Shown here: piece by piece, positions 1 through 12,891 of the stretch
How the letters are laid out: each line of letters opens with the position of its first letter
How positions within the stretch are numbered: the stretch's first letter is position 1
Origin: Limnanthes douglasii subsp. nivea
Taxonomy: Eukaryota > Streptophyta > Magnoliopsida > Brassicales > Limnanthaceae
Assembly: GCA_036936605.1 (NCBI GenBank)
Contig: JAUPFV010000002.1
Location: forward strand, 249,695,305 to 249,759,304
Direction: 5' to 3'
Length of the DNA: 64,000 nucleotides
The notes under the pieces: model-generated
Database searches by the model: none
Seen by the model: only the letters and a program-made list of their open reading frames with translations
What the model was told of the DNA's origin: nothing
Program-made: the position numbers and the translations under genes

Positions 1-2270
1 TAATAAAACACTACATGTAAGATGAAACTAGACAATACTAACAAATCAGAAGTTGAAGATTGACCAAATGATGAATTGATGTTTATAAATTGTAAAATGA
101 TAGTGCTTACAAATATCGTTTACTTTCAAAATGGATAAGAATCACTTATGTGGTGATCTCTTTGAAAAACCAAAATTTAATCTTTATACAAATTTAGTAA
201 ATTAATTTTGCCAAAATAATGTTTTTAAACAATTATACGTACGAAAAATATTATAAAGTAAGTATTAATAAAAAATTTATGAATAATTTTTTTATTATGT
301 ACAAAATGATTATTTGTTATGACATAACAAACTTTCTTCGATGATCATGGTAAAATTAAACTATAAATAGAAAAAAAAATTGTAAGAGAACTTCATATAA
401 TTAATATGAACGGTGTACAATAAAATAAAATAAATCTTATAAAAAATATAAAAAAAGCATAAAATTGTTACTTTTTGTCATTAAAATTTCAAATGTAAAT
501 GTTGATAACAAACTAAATGTTTTGATGAAAATATGTATATTGATAAAAGCGATAATATTTTTTCACTTTAATATTTTTTGTGAGGAGTATGGGAATAATC
601 CATCAAATTTTTATGACTTTTACCCATAAATAAATTGGATTAGACCATTAAAAAATATTATATTAATTGAATTTTAATGTTATGTTTGTATATCTATATA
701 ACAAGTTCGCTTGTATCGTAAAACTATTTTAATGACGTGTCATGTAATTAATCATTTTTATCTTTAAAAAACTGAAAAATAGCAAATATGAAAATATAGA
801 AACCAAACATCGGTTATGTTAAAATATATATGATATTTTGCGTTCTACCACGTACGAATCCAATAAGATTAAAATTGGTTCCAAAAGACATAAGATGTGA
901 GGTTGTAGAATACGCAATAAATAACAAAAATTATAGACTAATCTTGTGTTTTAATCTATGGAAACTATGTAATTTAAATACATGTTATATAATGATAAAA
1001 ATATTCAAAATACTACAAAAGATGAGAAACAATCAATTAGATAAGCTTCGTCGCAGTTAAAAATAAAAAACCCTAAGTGTTAGAATCTGATGAGGTATAT
1101 TCTCAAAATACTTTTGTCCTCTTGATTAAAAGAATTTGACAATAAATTACTCATAAAATTCAAGTTGTATTATCCATAAAAGATAACCTTAACACTTATA
1201 AATAAAAAATTATTTATCCATAGAAAATGACCTTAACACTTATAAATAAAAAATTAGTTATAAATAATTTGTGTTTTAATAAAAGACCATAAATAAAGAA
1301 ATAGATTCAAACATATCTAACCACACTTGGAAATTGGGTGATTTGCCTTCAAATTTAAAACCAAGTTGATGTAAATTAGAGTTTTGAAAGAAAACCCCAT
1401 TGGTGAAACCATACAAACATTCTAAGCGATGTTTATGGTCCATTGCTTTTTAAAAATATATATATGTTATTTTAATACATAAACTATGGTTAAGAGTACC
1501 ACGAAAAAGAGAATGTTATTTGTGATTGTGTCGCTATACAATTTTAAGATCATAAAATGAATGTCAAAATGACATTTTAAGATACATAGAACAACTCGGG
1601 ATTTTGTGCTCTCGGGTAATGAATGATAGATATGTAGGCTTGTTCAATTATTATTTGGTCTAACTAATCACCTAGAAAACTAGGTAAACAAATTTATCAT
1701 GTTATTGTACCCTATAAGTTTATGCATAACTATGCGGATAAATATATGAGCATTAAAGTAGATAATGATATGATGTCTATTGTTTGCATATATCTAGGTG
1801 ATTCGGTTATTTTAAAGTAATAATATGAGAGAGATAACATAAATAAATAATAATTATCTTTTTCTTTTAAAATATATAATCCTAAATAAGTAAATAATAT
1901 TTTTATCCAAAAATGATTTAAGTAGTAGAGAGTATTCTTATTAATGGCTATCCCGGTGTCGTTTATGTAGTCTTAATTTATAATGTATAAAATACATAAA
2001 TGTTATCAAATATTTTTTTGGATAATCTTTAGTTGTAATTTATAGAAACTATAAGGAATATTTTCCTTTTAAAGCTTATTTTAAAAAGTATTAGACTTAT
2101 GTGCTTTAACATTAAGTCAATTTCACTAAATTGATTTTTTTTAATTTCACTATATTAATAATCTACTTAAGAATTATAATCATGTTATTAATCCTATAAT
2201 AAAAATTGGAAACAAATGGGTGAGTGTTCAATTAATGTAGTTAGTTATGAATTACTCTATTACAGTAAAT
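1..2270. other. AT-rich intergenic DNA
   Basis: No gene is recognisable. The strongest local structure is a 44-bp tandem duplication at 1171-1257. Short open frames here have no domain I recognise and sit in AT-rich DNA where chance frames are expected. Confidence 0.6.
1171..1257. repeat. 44-bp tandem duplication
   Basis: Two near-identical copies start at 1171 and 1215. They share TATCCATA followed by GACCTTAACACTTATAAATA-type sequence with only a few mismatches. Confidence 0.7.
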
Positions 2271-2690
2271 TATACAGTGCTCTCGCATCTCTGACCTAGC
2301 ATATAATTATTATTATTGGTCTCACCTAGCATGTAATCATTATGATTGGTCTGTTACTGTAGTATGTCTCGCATATATCGTCAACAATATACGTAATTAT
2401 AAATTGGTCTGCTATAGTGAATCATATATTGGTCTCGCACCTAGCATGATAAAACTATCAATTTTTCTCGCATCTCTCAGCTCACATTAAGTTCTTATAA
2501 ATTTTTCTCGCATCTCTCACCACACATGTAATTATTATGAATTGGTCTAACATCTCCCACCGTGCATATAATTATTATAAATTTGTCTCGCATCTCTATA
2601 TTCTCAACTATATACTTGTCGTGCATCTCGCATGCAGTGGGTTATTCCTAGTCTCGTGTTGAGCATCTCGCAACTTCTATCGGTTTTGCA
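2270..2690. repeat. degenerate tandem array, CTCGCATCTCT motif
   Basis: Units of roughly 50-70 bp repeat the order CTCGCATCTCTCA, then (C)ACATGTAATTATTATGAATTG, then GTCTCGCATCTC. Around eight degenerate units are visible. It is not coding in any frame I examined and resembles a decaying minisatellite or array-type MITE relic. Confidence 0.65.
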
Positions 2691-3399
2691 TTTCTAATTA
2701 TAAAAAATAAAGTATGTATACTAACAGAAATATATAAAAAATTTAAAATGTCAAATGACATCATCCTTAAGCACAAAAAGTATCAAAATTATATTGATCT
2801 TAGAAGACATCTTGACTTGATCATCTATTATGAACCAATTTCGAAAAATGACTACTTTTTATCTTCTATATGGACTACATTTCTTCTTATGTCTTATAAC
2901 TCTTCTTTTCAAAATTGAAGAAAGTATTTTACGGTGACTTGTTGAAGTATATGTTTCTTCATATGATTTTTTATCAATATAAAATATGCCATCCAAAACA
3001 TGAAGGCGTGAAAAAACACTCAATTTTCCAAATACCACAAGAAACATTTGGATAACATAAGATCAATAAACATAAATTTTCATAAAAAAACTTCATATAA
3101 AACGAGTGAAGAAGAATGAACTATCCATGAACGACCTATTTCCACATTGTTCTTAAACTTCTTTTCAAATTCACCAACAAATTTTCGCACAATATGTGCA
3201 AATCAGCATCAAAAAAATTTCACATGTTGTGTGCAATATCATTTATATGTTTATACTAATAAAATTTAATTTCGCATAATACATGCGAAAATTCATGCAA
3301 AATTTGATTTTAAAAAATTCCATTATTTATACAAAATTAAGCGTTTCATATGAAAAATTATATATAACGATGTAACCTTTACTGTTTTTTTCTTCAGCA

Positions 3400-6290
3400 A
3401 ATGAAAAATTCCATTGGTGGAGCTTTAAAGGCTTAAAAGTTACAAATTGGGGTTGTTGTTTGGTCCAAAAAGATTTATAAATAATTGAAACTATGAAGAT
3501 AATATTTTATCTAAAAGGCCCATAACTATATTGTTTTGGTTCATGATCTTGGAGATTTTTAGCCTGATTAGCGTGAAATCAACACCATTGACCTTATATA
3601 TATCATATAGCTTGAAGATCTGAACTAGCAAAGCAGTCGTCCTGAGCTTGGAATGTCTATGTCATGAGTCTCATAGCTTCTTTGAGTCCTTTTTTTAGAA
3701 ATTTATTCCAACTTGAGAAGTTATATACATCCTGCATCAAAAGTAAGGTTTGGTTAGGGATAACCCTGCCATTGAAATTAGTGAGTGATAAAATAAGAGA
3801 CGAGAAGATTGATTTAGTTAATTTGATATTCTCAGGTAGCCAATATTGGTATTCTCAAAGTGAGAGTTGAAAAATCCAACTGATCAAATGCATTAGTAAT
3901 TTCATTGAAATCTCCTACAATAAGCCAAAGTTGAATAGTAGCATAAATGTCTCTTAAGTAATCCCAAAGAAAAAAAAATGGGATCTGGTACATTTGGTAT
4001 ATATGATGATGACTAAAACTTATTTGTTTAAATAAGTATAGTTCACCATCATATGAAGAAATTGTTCAGTGTTAATAAGAGTTTGAAATTGAAATTGATC
4101 TTTCAAAAATATCCAAAATTTATTATTGATATTAGCAAAACCAGAATTGAATCCTAGTTTCTTAGACATTTTATTAAGATTTGAATTTGAAAGCATTGGC
4201 TCTTGAAGAGCAATGAAGTCAATGTGTTCAGTTTTAATAATTTATTTAATTCTTCTTATGTTTCTTTATTACCAACTCTCTAGAACTCCAATTTAATATT
4301 GATAAAGTCATTCAGAAAGAGAATGTGAGGATCTGAATGATCCTTTGAAGTTAACGGCTCTATTGATTAAAATTCATTTAATATTTTTAACTATGGATTT
4401 TTTAATCCTTTTGTTGATATGTTTGTTTATCTCTTTGGTGACAGTTACCTTTTTCGTTTCAGGTGATATGGGTAAAGTACTAGAGATGATGAGTTTAGGG
4501 GTATCCTCATCAATATCTAAATTTTCGAGGTCTTTAAAAATAGTAAATGAGTTTCATATGTCTATTGTATGGATTTCCTCAATAATACCATTTTCTCTCA
4601 CCTCATTAGTTTCACAATTTTGTGTTATTTTCAATTTCTTGTCTTCTATAATATGATCTTGATTAATGATATTATCAATAGTGTTTGTTTTAACCTTTGT
4701 GTTCTGACTTTGATTGTTGTTTAAGTATGATTAAGATGAATCAGATTTAGAGTGAAGAGTATTGACAGATTCAGAATTTTTATTTGAATCTGATTTATCC
4801 TTACTCTTTGGTGACTTATTTTTAAAATTTGTCTGATTTTGTTTGCGATTAACCATCACAAATTTTAGTTTTTGAACCCACGTTTATTTTGAAAGAAATG
4901 TGGATTTATTTAATATTTCTTTAGGCTCTAAGTACTGCTGGTTTTTAATGTCAATAATATCTTTGTTTTTAGATCTTTATTACAGTTGTTTCCTCTATGG
5001 CCTAAGTTTTTACATGATCAGTAGTATGAAGAATATCACCATAGGTGATATCCTGCCAGAGTCATCATTTTCTCAAAACTTATCCATATTTTTTGAGGAA
5101 GATGGACTGAAAAATCAATAACGAGCTAAGCTTTACAAAAATTAAAACTTGCTCGATTTTGAATGGAACCTAAATTGTTAAAGGTAATCCAATTGTATTT
5201 GCAATTTAAGCTGTAGAATCTTGGTTTCATAAGTATTCTTGTATTTTTGGGAAGGTTACCCATACTGGAGTTTGAGGAGACTCCAATCTGGGGTTAAAAT
5301 TCGGTGACTATTTTAATAACCTAAATGTGAATTGTCCTACACTCCACACATTTCTCGTCCAATTTTTTTAATGTCTTCTATATTATCAAATTCTAAATAT
5401 CTATAATCAAATATTCCAGTGAATTTAAAAGACCTTAAAAAGATTTAAATTCTTCTAGTTTGGGACGACCAAAGCTAAATTTAGTTATTAAAGTAATTTA
5501 AAATGAATATAATAGGGATTCCTTATCTATTTCCTGAAAGATGATAGCTTTGTGTACGCCTTTGTCCTTGTAGAAAGCGTTTTTATGAGAAATAGGCCTT
5601 CATTTGTAATCATGTGATCTCCGCATACGATTTTGATATTGCGTTGGTAGATTCAGAAGGTTTTTACTGAGTTGTTTGAGATGCGCTATTAAAAATGGAT
5701 TGCTTACTAGCTCAAGTAATTGAGAGACTCATTTCTTCATAATAGTCCTCTTTGGAGAAGCAATAGGTGAGAAGTCTACATTAATTGTCTCTATCTCTTT
5801 GTCTATCTAAATCTGGATGCTTCTTTTCAAATTTCTTGAATCTTGAGGTCTTGAATCTTGTTTTTAGGATGCTTCTTTGAGATTTTGTTCTTTGTGTATA
5901 CTCAAATCAACCTCGAGGTAAATTTGATGGTGGGATTCAACCATAAATTTGGCCTAAACAAACTTTTGATTTGATTTAGGTTTCACGATTTTGGCATTTT
6001 TTAGGAGAGATAGAGGGTGTATCTTATATGGAGAAGTGAGTGTTTCGGTTGTGTAGTCCATCTTGTTGCATAGTAGATTTTCGAGAGAATCTTTAGATTT
6101 AGCGAACCCTTGAGGTCTTGATTTGGATTTGTAAGAAACCTTCTGAATCTTGAGTTTGTTGAGAAGATGAATTAGAGCATCCAATTGCTTGATTTTGTAT
6201 CTCGAGACGAGGTTTTGATAATACCCAAAAAGAAAGAGAATGGACTAGGACCGGAGATTTGGGGTTTAAGTCGAAGAGAGAAACCCCATC
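3400..6290 (-). mobile_element. degenerate LINE (ORF1 plus start of ORF2 endonuclease)
   Basis: Read on the minus strand, about 6.29 kb down to 5.1 kb gives a LINE ORF1-like protein: a basic leader frame at 6184-5954, then a DUF4283-like stretch containing TPVWVTFPKIQEYL near 5278-5237. Further on, 4300-3900 gives an endonuclease/exonuclease/phosphatase start with the motif IDFIALQEPML (about 4225-4193), typical of plant L1 ORF2. Frames are broken by many stops, and the reverse transcriptase part is missing from this copy. The right edge near 6290 (GATGGGGTTTCTCTC on the minus strand) may be the original 5' end. The left edge is unclear. Confidence 0.7.
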
Positions 6291-6884
6291 TTTTTTTTAA
6301 AAACGCTTTATCATTTTTTTTATCATTCTAATAAAAAAGATTGAATGTTTGATTCCGGTATTTTCTTTACCGATAACTCTATTGTAAATTCAAATTTTTA
6401 TTTTTGAATATATATTGATATTAGAATTTAAAATTGTAAGCTTTAAAAGATGGGGTTAGTTTAAAAAAACTAAATGCTTGAGATAAAATGTAGGAAAGAC
6501 ATTCGATGAATAAAGTTACAAGCTATAAACAAAATAAATATTTTAAATAATTAAAAATATTAAATAGAAACGAAGTTATTTAAAACACGATATGAAATCA
6601 AACACTAACAATAATTTTGTATTTATTTAACAAGTGCATTCAATTGTTTTACGGCAAATCTCATTTTAAATGTGAAGTAACCTTAATCCAATTACGCATA
6701 ATTATCTAAAACAATCACATGATATACCAAATTCGGATATAACATGAGCATCGGTATATAACTTTGTATACGTTGTGTTTTATCAAAATAACAAATAGCT
6801 TTAGAACTTTTACAAAATAAGTTATAAAAATTATTGTACTTTTACAAGTCAAATATAAAAAATTATTGATTTTTTAAAGAATTC

Positions 6885-7110
6885 GCATTATTAATTTTTG
6901 AAAAGCATTCACTTTCAGGGAACTCTCATGGTTAATTTTCAAGGAACTCGCATTCTATCGGTGAAATTTTATTATTTAATTTAGTTTTAAAATATCACCA
7001 ATAGATCTAGTTTTGTTCATCTTAAAAAATCAAGGCAACGGTACTTTCACATATTTTTTTCGAACTTCAGTTTGAACGATATGATCTGTTAAAAAATAAA
7101 ATAAAAAGAA
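6885..7110. repeat. short GAACTCGCATT array followed by dispersed cassette (copy 1)
   Basis: About three 35-bp units with GAACTCGCATT or GGAACTCTCAT (6885-6960) precede a roughly 115-bp cassette (6990-7105). The cassette contains AGTTTTGTTCATCTTAAAAA, then CAACGGTACTTTC, then a T-run and CGAACTTCAGTTT. Related cassettes lie at about 10083, 59841 and 60391. Confidence 0.6.
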
Positions 7111-7205
7111 AATGTAAGAAAGAGAAATTTTGGTTCAAGAATTATAACTAGTTAGTCGCTGATTATGAAGTGTGGGTATTTGAGGTATTATTAAAGAATT
7201 ATGTA

Positions 7206-7304
7206 TTAGTTGTGAGTTATATAGATGGCATGGGTATTAAGTAGTAATAATTAGTTATATGTTGTGAATTATATACATATGAGATGGGTATTAAGTAGTA
7301 ATAA
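7206..7304. repeat. tandem duplication, GGGTATTAAGTAGTAATAA
   Basis: Two units end in the identical block GGGTATTAAGTAGTAATAA (7232-7250 and about 7286-7304). The unit is about 50 bp long. Confidence 0.7.
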
Positions 7305-7831
7305 AAGGGAAGCTCAGTATTAGATGGAAATACTAATAGTTGAGTGAGTACTTTTAGGGGCAATTTTTTTAAAAAAATAAAAATAAATTAAGTTTAAATT
7401 TACATTATAATAATTTAAATTTAATAACATAAATATAGATTTAGATTATTTATTGTATTTATTGTATTTGATTTTAAAAAATAACCTACCGATAATCATT
7501 AGGACAAAAATAAAATTACCAATACTCATCTAAGTTTGAGTTTTGAAGTTCACCGAAAATCACGTCCAACATGCTTCCTACAATATTCGCAACATGCTTC
7601 CTACAATATTCGTGGATACACAAACACGTATAACCTTTAACAGATAATTATTTTTAATTTTTAAGATATTTATATTTTTTCAAACTCTAACTAAAAAAGG
7701 TAAAAATATATACTTTTATTATTTTTAAATAAACAAAATAAATTCGATTAATGATATTTTTTGAAATTTTTATTTCTATTTTTGCAACCAAACGTAACTT
7801 GAATATAGTTGTTTTTTAACAACCAAATTAC

Positions 7832-9535
7832 ACGTAATTCCGCAACTTTTTTTTAAGCAAAAGGAGATCGAATTACTAAAATGAATTGTTTACAAATAAA
7901 GGGCTTCTCAAGGGAGTTCTAGAAAAGTGAGGGACTCAATTGAGAAACCTAAAAGAAAACCCTAGAATCCCGAATCGGGGAAACCCTAATACAATCATCT
8001 TGTCTCTTTCCCTAATCAAAGAAGAGAAAGCTCAGAGAGACACTAAGGCTTTGAAGACGATGGACAGAAACTTCTTCATGAAGAATCGCTGAACTGCAAT
8101 CGTCTCGAAGGAAAAGCTCGAGATGTCCAACACCTTGAGCTAGAAAGATAAAAAAAAAAAAAACCAAAACCCAAAAGCAACTTCTTGAGCAGATTGAACC
8201 AGAGAAAACTTCAGGCTAACCGAGGTCAATGTACCACATTCCAAGACTTTCAAGAGTTGTTATAGCCAGTAGGGGAATCGGGGCGTTGAGGTTAGAGAAA
8301 GACCGGTTTCTACGTTCAAGCAAGATCCATTTTGTGATCCAATCAGCAGCGGCGTTCTGGGTGCGCGAAATGTGACAAAGACTCATGGAGGGATGAATCA
8401 GACTACGACAGATGGTGGCTATTGGAAGAGAAGCAATGTTACCAGAGGCCTTGATGTTGATAAGAGTTAGATAGTCTGACTCAATATCAACATTATGCCA
8501 GCCATTCTTCTTCCAAATGATGAGTGCTTCCAACAAAGCTTTACTCTCAGCCTGGAAATGTCCCATTTTGCCAAAGAGAAGATTATATTACCAAACTCAT
8601 TCCTGACAAGAATACCGCCACTTGCTTCACCAACAAAGTTGCTAGCTCCATCAACGTTTATTTTCAGTCTGTCTGGTGCAAGGGCCTGCCATTTCAGGTA
8701 CATAGGATTCCTTTTGATGTTGTTAATAGTTAAGCATCCTAAAGCAGCACCTGTGTCAGTCACACCAGACTAGTGTTTAGCTTTAAGGATGTTTTTGAAG
8801 TCAATGTCTAAGATGACATTGTTGATTCTATTAATAGCACTGGTGAAGTTATCATGGGTGCTATTAAACTTACAGCAGTTTCTATTAAACCAGATTGTCC
8901 AACAGATGATTTTTGGGACAAGGTGGGTAATATGAAACTTGCTGGAAGAGGACCGGAACCAACAATGATGCATATGACTTAAAGTCATAAAGCGTCTCAC
9001 TGGAATTTTAAAAAGAATGCCAAAGTAGTTCCATAAAGGCCAGGCAAAGTTGCAATTGATGAAGAGATGATTTTTCTCTTCACAATTGCAGCAAAATTGG
9101 CATTTAGAGACTAACAAAATGTCTTTTAGAGAGAATGTTATCAATTGAGGGAAAGTTTTTTATTAACTTCCAACTTAAAAAGGAGAATTTTGTTGGTATG
9201 AAATGGTGCCAAAAAATTTTAAACAAAGAGAGTTTAGTGTGTTTTTCTCTGATGTTTTCCCACGTTGATTTAGTGTTAAACTCTTTATCTTTAGAGAGTT
9301 TCCACTCAATCTTGTCTTCCTGGTCATGAATGATCTTGACACGGTTAATGTGCTTGATTCTTTCACGCGGCAGGAAGGTAAGAAGAGTGGGAATGTCCCA
9401 ATTGTCCTCTTTCCAAAAGGAATTGACCAGATACCAACTGTTAAGGTCAAGGTTACTGGTAATAGGGGGCAAAGCATGCCAGGCATCTCTCCAAAAGTCA
9501 ATGTTACCTCTACCAAGTCTACGTAATTCCACAAC
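7832..9535 (-). mobile_element. 5'-truncated L1-type LINE with 15-bp target duplication
   Basis: The minus strand encodes the C-terminal end of a plant LINE ORF2: a zf-RVT domain (KCQFC...NHLF..C, about 9100-9040) followed by an RNase H domain with KINVDGAS (D), AESKALLEA (E) and DIESD (D) between 8700 and 8440. The 3' tail is CTTAAAAAAAA, ending at 7847. Flanking 15-mers ACGTAATTCCGCAAC (7832-7846) and ACGTAATTCCACAAC (9521-9535) differ at one base and are the target-site duplication. The body is therefore 7847-9520, lacking endonuclease and most of the reverse transcriptase. Several frameshifts show it is dead. Confidence 0.85.
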
Positions 9536-10082
9536 TTGAACACATTTTTTTTTCTAACCGTATTTCACAATCAAAGCCCTGGTTACATAACTAATTTCTT
9601 CTTACTTATGTAACACATTTGTACGTAATTTCATAATTGAAATACAATTGTTTTTTTTTCGCAATCAAATTGCGCGTATTCGCACAACTAGAACACGTAC
9701 CAAGTTTTTTTATTTAAAAAAAATGTTTTCAACTCAAAAATGCATATATTTTCACAACTAATAAAAAAAGTTAATTGTTTCGCAAATATTTATTTCACAA
9801 AATAAATTTGTATTTTATTTTTTCATGCAATCAAATTTATTTATCAACTAAAATATTATTTATGTGATTTTTTCTATTTAAGCAACTCATTTACACGTAA
9901 TTCTATAACTATAACAAATTTCCTTTTCCACCATCAAAATATACGTAATTTACGCAACAACTGGAACATATTTCTCTTTAACGACCAAATTACATCCAAC
10001 TACGCAACTAGAACACACTTGTTTTATCTACTTTTATTTCACAACCCAGTTACACGTAATTATTCAACTAAAAAAATCAAAA
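9536..10082. repeat. degenerate array, ACGTAATT..CAACTAGAACACA motif
   Basis: The block ACGTAATTnC(G/A)CAACT(A/T)GAACACA recurs with spacings of about 48-92 bp at roughly 9521, 9613, 9675, 9894, 9942, 9990 and 10053. T-runs and CAATCAAATTA lie between the copies. The target duplication of the neighbouring LINE is one of these units, so the LINE landed inside the array and the unit near 7832 belongs to it. A cassette related to that at 6990 follows directly. Confidence 0.65.
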
Positions 10083-10200
10083 AATAATTTCATAAATCTA
10101 GTTTTATTTATCTTTAAAAAAATAAAATCAATATATTTTTTAAAATATTTTTTTCTCAAACTATAATTTGAAAAATACGATATTAAAAAAATAAAAATAA
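10083..10200. repeat. dispersed cassette (copy 2)
   Basis: The order CTAGTTTTATTTATCTTTAAA, AATAAAATCAATAT, T-run, CTCAAACTATAATTTGAAAA parallels the cassette at 6990-7105 and the two copies near 60 kb. As in the other places it sits at the edge of a short-period array. Confidence 0.5.
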
Positions 10201-10733
10201 TAAAAAATAATAAAAAATAACTAAAAAGTTTTCATATTAAAAGGCATTTATCAACCAGATAGTTTGTTGTTGGGTGATTACTCATAAATTAGCAATTAGA
10301 AGAATTAAATTTTATATTAAGCTTATTTAACCCTAACCAAAATTGTGCTTTTTCTGTTGAGTTTAATACTACTGTCATTATAATTTATCTAATTTTGTGT
10401 ACGCTCAATACAGAAGGCTCACATAAAACGCTGTAATTGTCTAGTAAATAGTAATCTAAAAATCCATCTCAACGTTGAGTTTGGATGGAGGAAATTATGA
10501 AGGAAGTATCCAAAATCGGCAGAGCAAAACATAAAAAACAGCAACATAGTTATCAGACATTGAAGATAGAAAATAACCCAGGGATAAACACATCTTAAAA
10601 CCAATAAAAAGGAAACAACACCTGCTAACACTTCAATAAAACCTTTGAAAAATTCAAAACTTCACAAATTTCAGGTTATTACACAGCAATCTAGAATACA
10701 TCAACTACTACAGTTTTCTTTCGGATGAAAGAT
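10201..10733. other. 3' flank of the MES-like gene
   Basis: No gene is recognised. The stretch from about 10400 to 10733 probably holds the 3' untranslated region and polyadenylation region of the minus-strand MES-like gene that stops at 10734. Confidence 0.4.
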
Positions 10734-12891
10734 TCAGCCTTTCTTTGATGGAATCTGTGATATCTCAACCAAAATTCTGTTTAGTGCCTGAGGCCTCGAG
10801 AAGAAAGGAGAATGATCAGCGCCCTTAAGCTGGAACACCTGTTCAGGTGGATTCAATTTAACCATAGCCTCTTGTAAAATGAGAGGCACCGCATAATCTT
10901 CGAGCGCTTTTATGTAGAATCTCCTGACAGAGCCGTAGTTCTTATCAGAAAGATGAAGCTTCTCGACTACTGGAGTGAATGGGATCGGTCTCATTGAGAC
11001 GGATGCCAATGTTATATCCTGCGTGACCAAAATATCTATTATACATAAGGAGTTTTATTTCATGAGAATATTCTATCATTAGAAATGTGCTTCATAGTTT
11101 CATACCTTAGTTGGACTTTGATTGAATAGCAACTCTTTTAACAATGTCTTCTCCAAATCAATGGCAGTTGGTGGGTTTTTTCTTCCGTTGGCATATAAAA
11201 ATACCTGAGCTTGTCGCATCAGATCGTTTGAGCCTGACTGTTATCATATGAAAAGTGAGTCTCATAAAAGGGCTCAAACAAAAATGGAATGAATAATAAA
11301 GATACATTTTTCGAAATTGTTTTACTATAAGGACTAGTAAAGATGTCAACCTGTTGAGAAAACAAGTCAAGAGTGCTCTGCCCATTAGTCAACATTGCAG
11401 CAGCAACGAAGACGGCTTTCGCAATTTTAGAAGGATACATCTCCATCACATAAGAGATGCAAGCTCCGCCGAAATCATGACCCACCAATATCACCTGCAC
11501 TTTAAACAAGGGAAGTATTGAAAAACTGATTTATTTTTCTTCTGGGTGAGGAATGACACAAGTGATGTTAGAAAGACAAACCTTCTCGCCATTTTTAAGA
11601 TTGTCAAAAAAGTTAATTAGTGGCTTTACATATTGCGCTAGACTTGTGATGCTGTTTGTATCAAATGAACTCACACCAGAACCTGTAAGGTCAACTGCAT
11701 CAACTTGGAATCCATCTTTCTCTAGAAGCGACATTGTTTTGTACCAACACCAGGCACCGAATCCACCTCCGTGAACAAGAACAAACCGTTTCGTTTCTAG
11801 GCCTTCAACCTTCAGATCCTGCTGCAAAACCACATAAAGGTCAAACACGATAAAGTGATTCGCTGTACCTAGACAATGATGCAGCCGTCAGTTGGTGAGC
11901 TTCAGCTAACAAGATAAACCATGCGTAGATAAAAGACAAACTTATCTCTAAATGAGATATGATTGATAAAAGACAGACTTGATGTAAGAAAAAGATGTTT
12001 AGAGAAAGAAAAATGATTGATAAAAAACTTACTGTCTACTTCAGATTAGATCAGTGGACATTTATTCAAAGGATTTACAATTCTAGTTGTTATTCGGACA
12101 ATATGAGAATCTGGTTCCAATTTGAGTTATTGAGAAGTAGATCACTTCTCATCAGCAACACGATAATATACTCTAACCCGAAACATTCTTCAACAACAGA
12201 ACTATAACAGAAAAATTGGTTACAGAGGTCACTTACATGGTACCTAGATGATAAGCAAGATAGTTTTGATCATGCATGTCTCCTGATTTGTGGTGTGGAT
12301 CTGAATATAAATAGTTGTTGGACAAAGATTTACAAAGAGAAAATGTGTTTTAGACTAAATAATATTTCTAAACCTACCAGCCTTACGGCTGCCATTTTCA
12401 TCACTGAATGACATGATCAGTAAGTTATGTGGGATAAATATTTATGAGAGAACAAAGTGCAATAAAGTATTTACCTTGTTAACAAGCTGGTTAGGTCCTA
12501 GCAGGTGATCAGTACTTGACCTTTGCCTAGAACTTGAACTCCTCCTAACAGCACCACTCTGCTTCTTCGCATCCGGACCCACAGTTGGGTACACAACAGA
12601 GGTTGATCTCCTACATGGAACAGAACTACTGTTTCTTGGGGTTGGGTTGTCGTGTTGATTGAAGAGAAGATTAGCGGCAAGGTTTTGATCTTTGATGAGA
12701 GAGTCTTTTTCAATGTCATGATCAGCCCTCTCTCTATTCTTCTTCTTGCTCTTCTTCTTCGAAGAAGATAAAGAAGTTAGAAAGCTACGTCTCCCCTTAA
12801 ATGAAGGCATCAGCGAGAGACGTTGGTTAGGATACTTTGCTAGTTTCTTCTGTTCCTCCTCTGGGGAAATACATCCTAATGAGTTTCCCAT
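10734..12891 (-). CDS. MES11: MES11-like methylesterase family protein (alpha/beta hydrolase)
   Basis: Five coding exons join in phase 0 throughout: 12891-12475, 11821-11582, 11494-11351, 11237-11106 and 11018-10734, giving 405 aa. All introns are GT-AG. Residues 1-139 are a basic, serine-rich extension starting MGNSLGC (possible N-myristoylation at Gly2 and palmitoylation at Cys7). The rest is a SABP2/MES-type hydrolase with the oxyanion region VHGGGFGAWCW (155-165), the elbow GHDFGG (224-229), Asp352 in ALEDYAVP and His380 in GADHSP. The nucleophile position is Asp226, not serine. From memory, several long-N-terminus plant MES proteins share this change, so methyl-ester hydrolysis by the usual mechanism is doubtful. 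A TTGCAG just upstream of the ATG suggests a leader intron. The MES11/13/14/15 subgroup is clear; the exact orthologue is inferred. Confidence 0.85.

Noticed and set aside
830..1060. 76-codon frame at the left edge
   Set aside because: AT-rich, no domain, no promoter or partner exons seen; length is within chance expectation.
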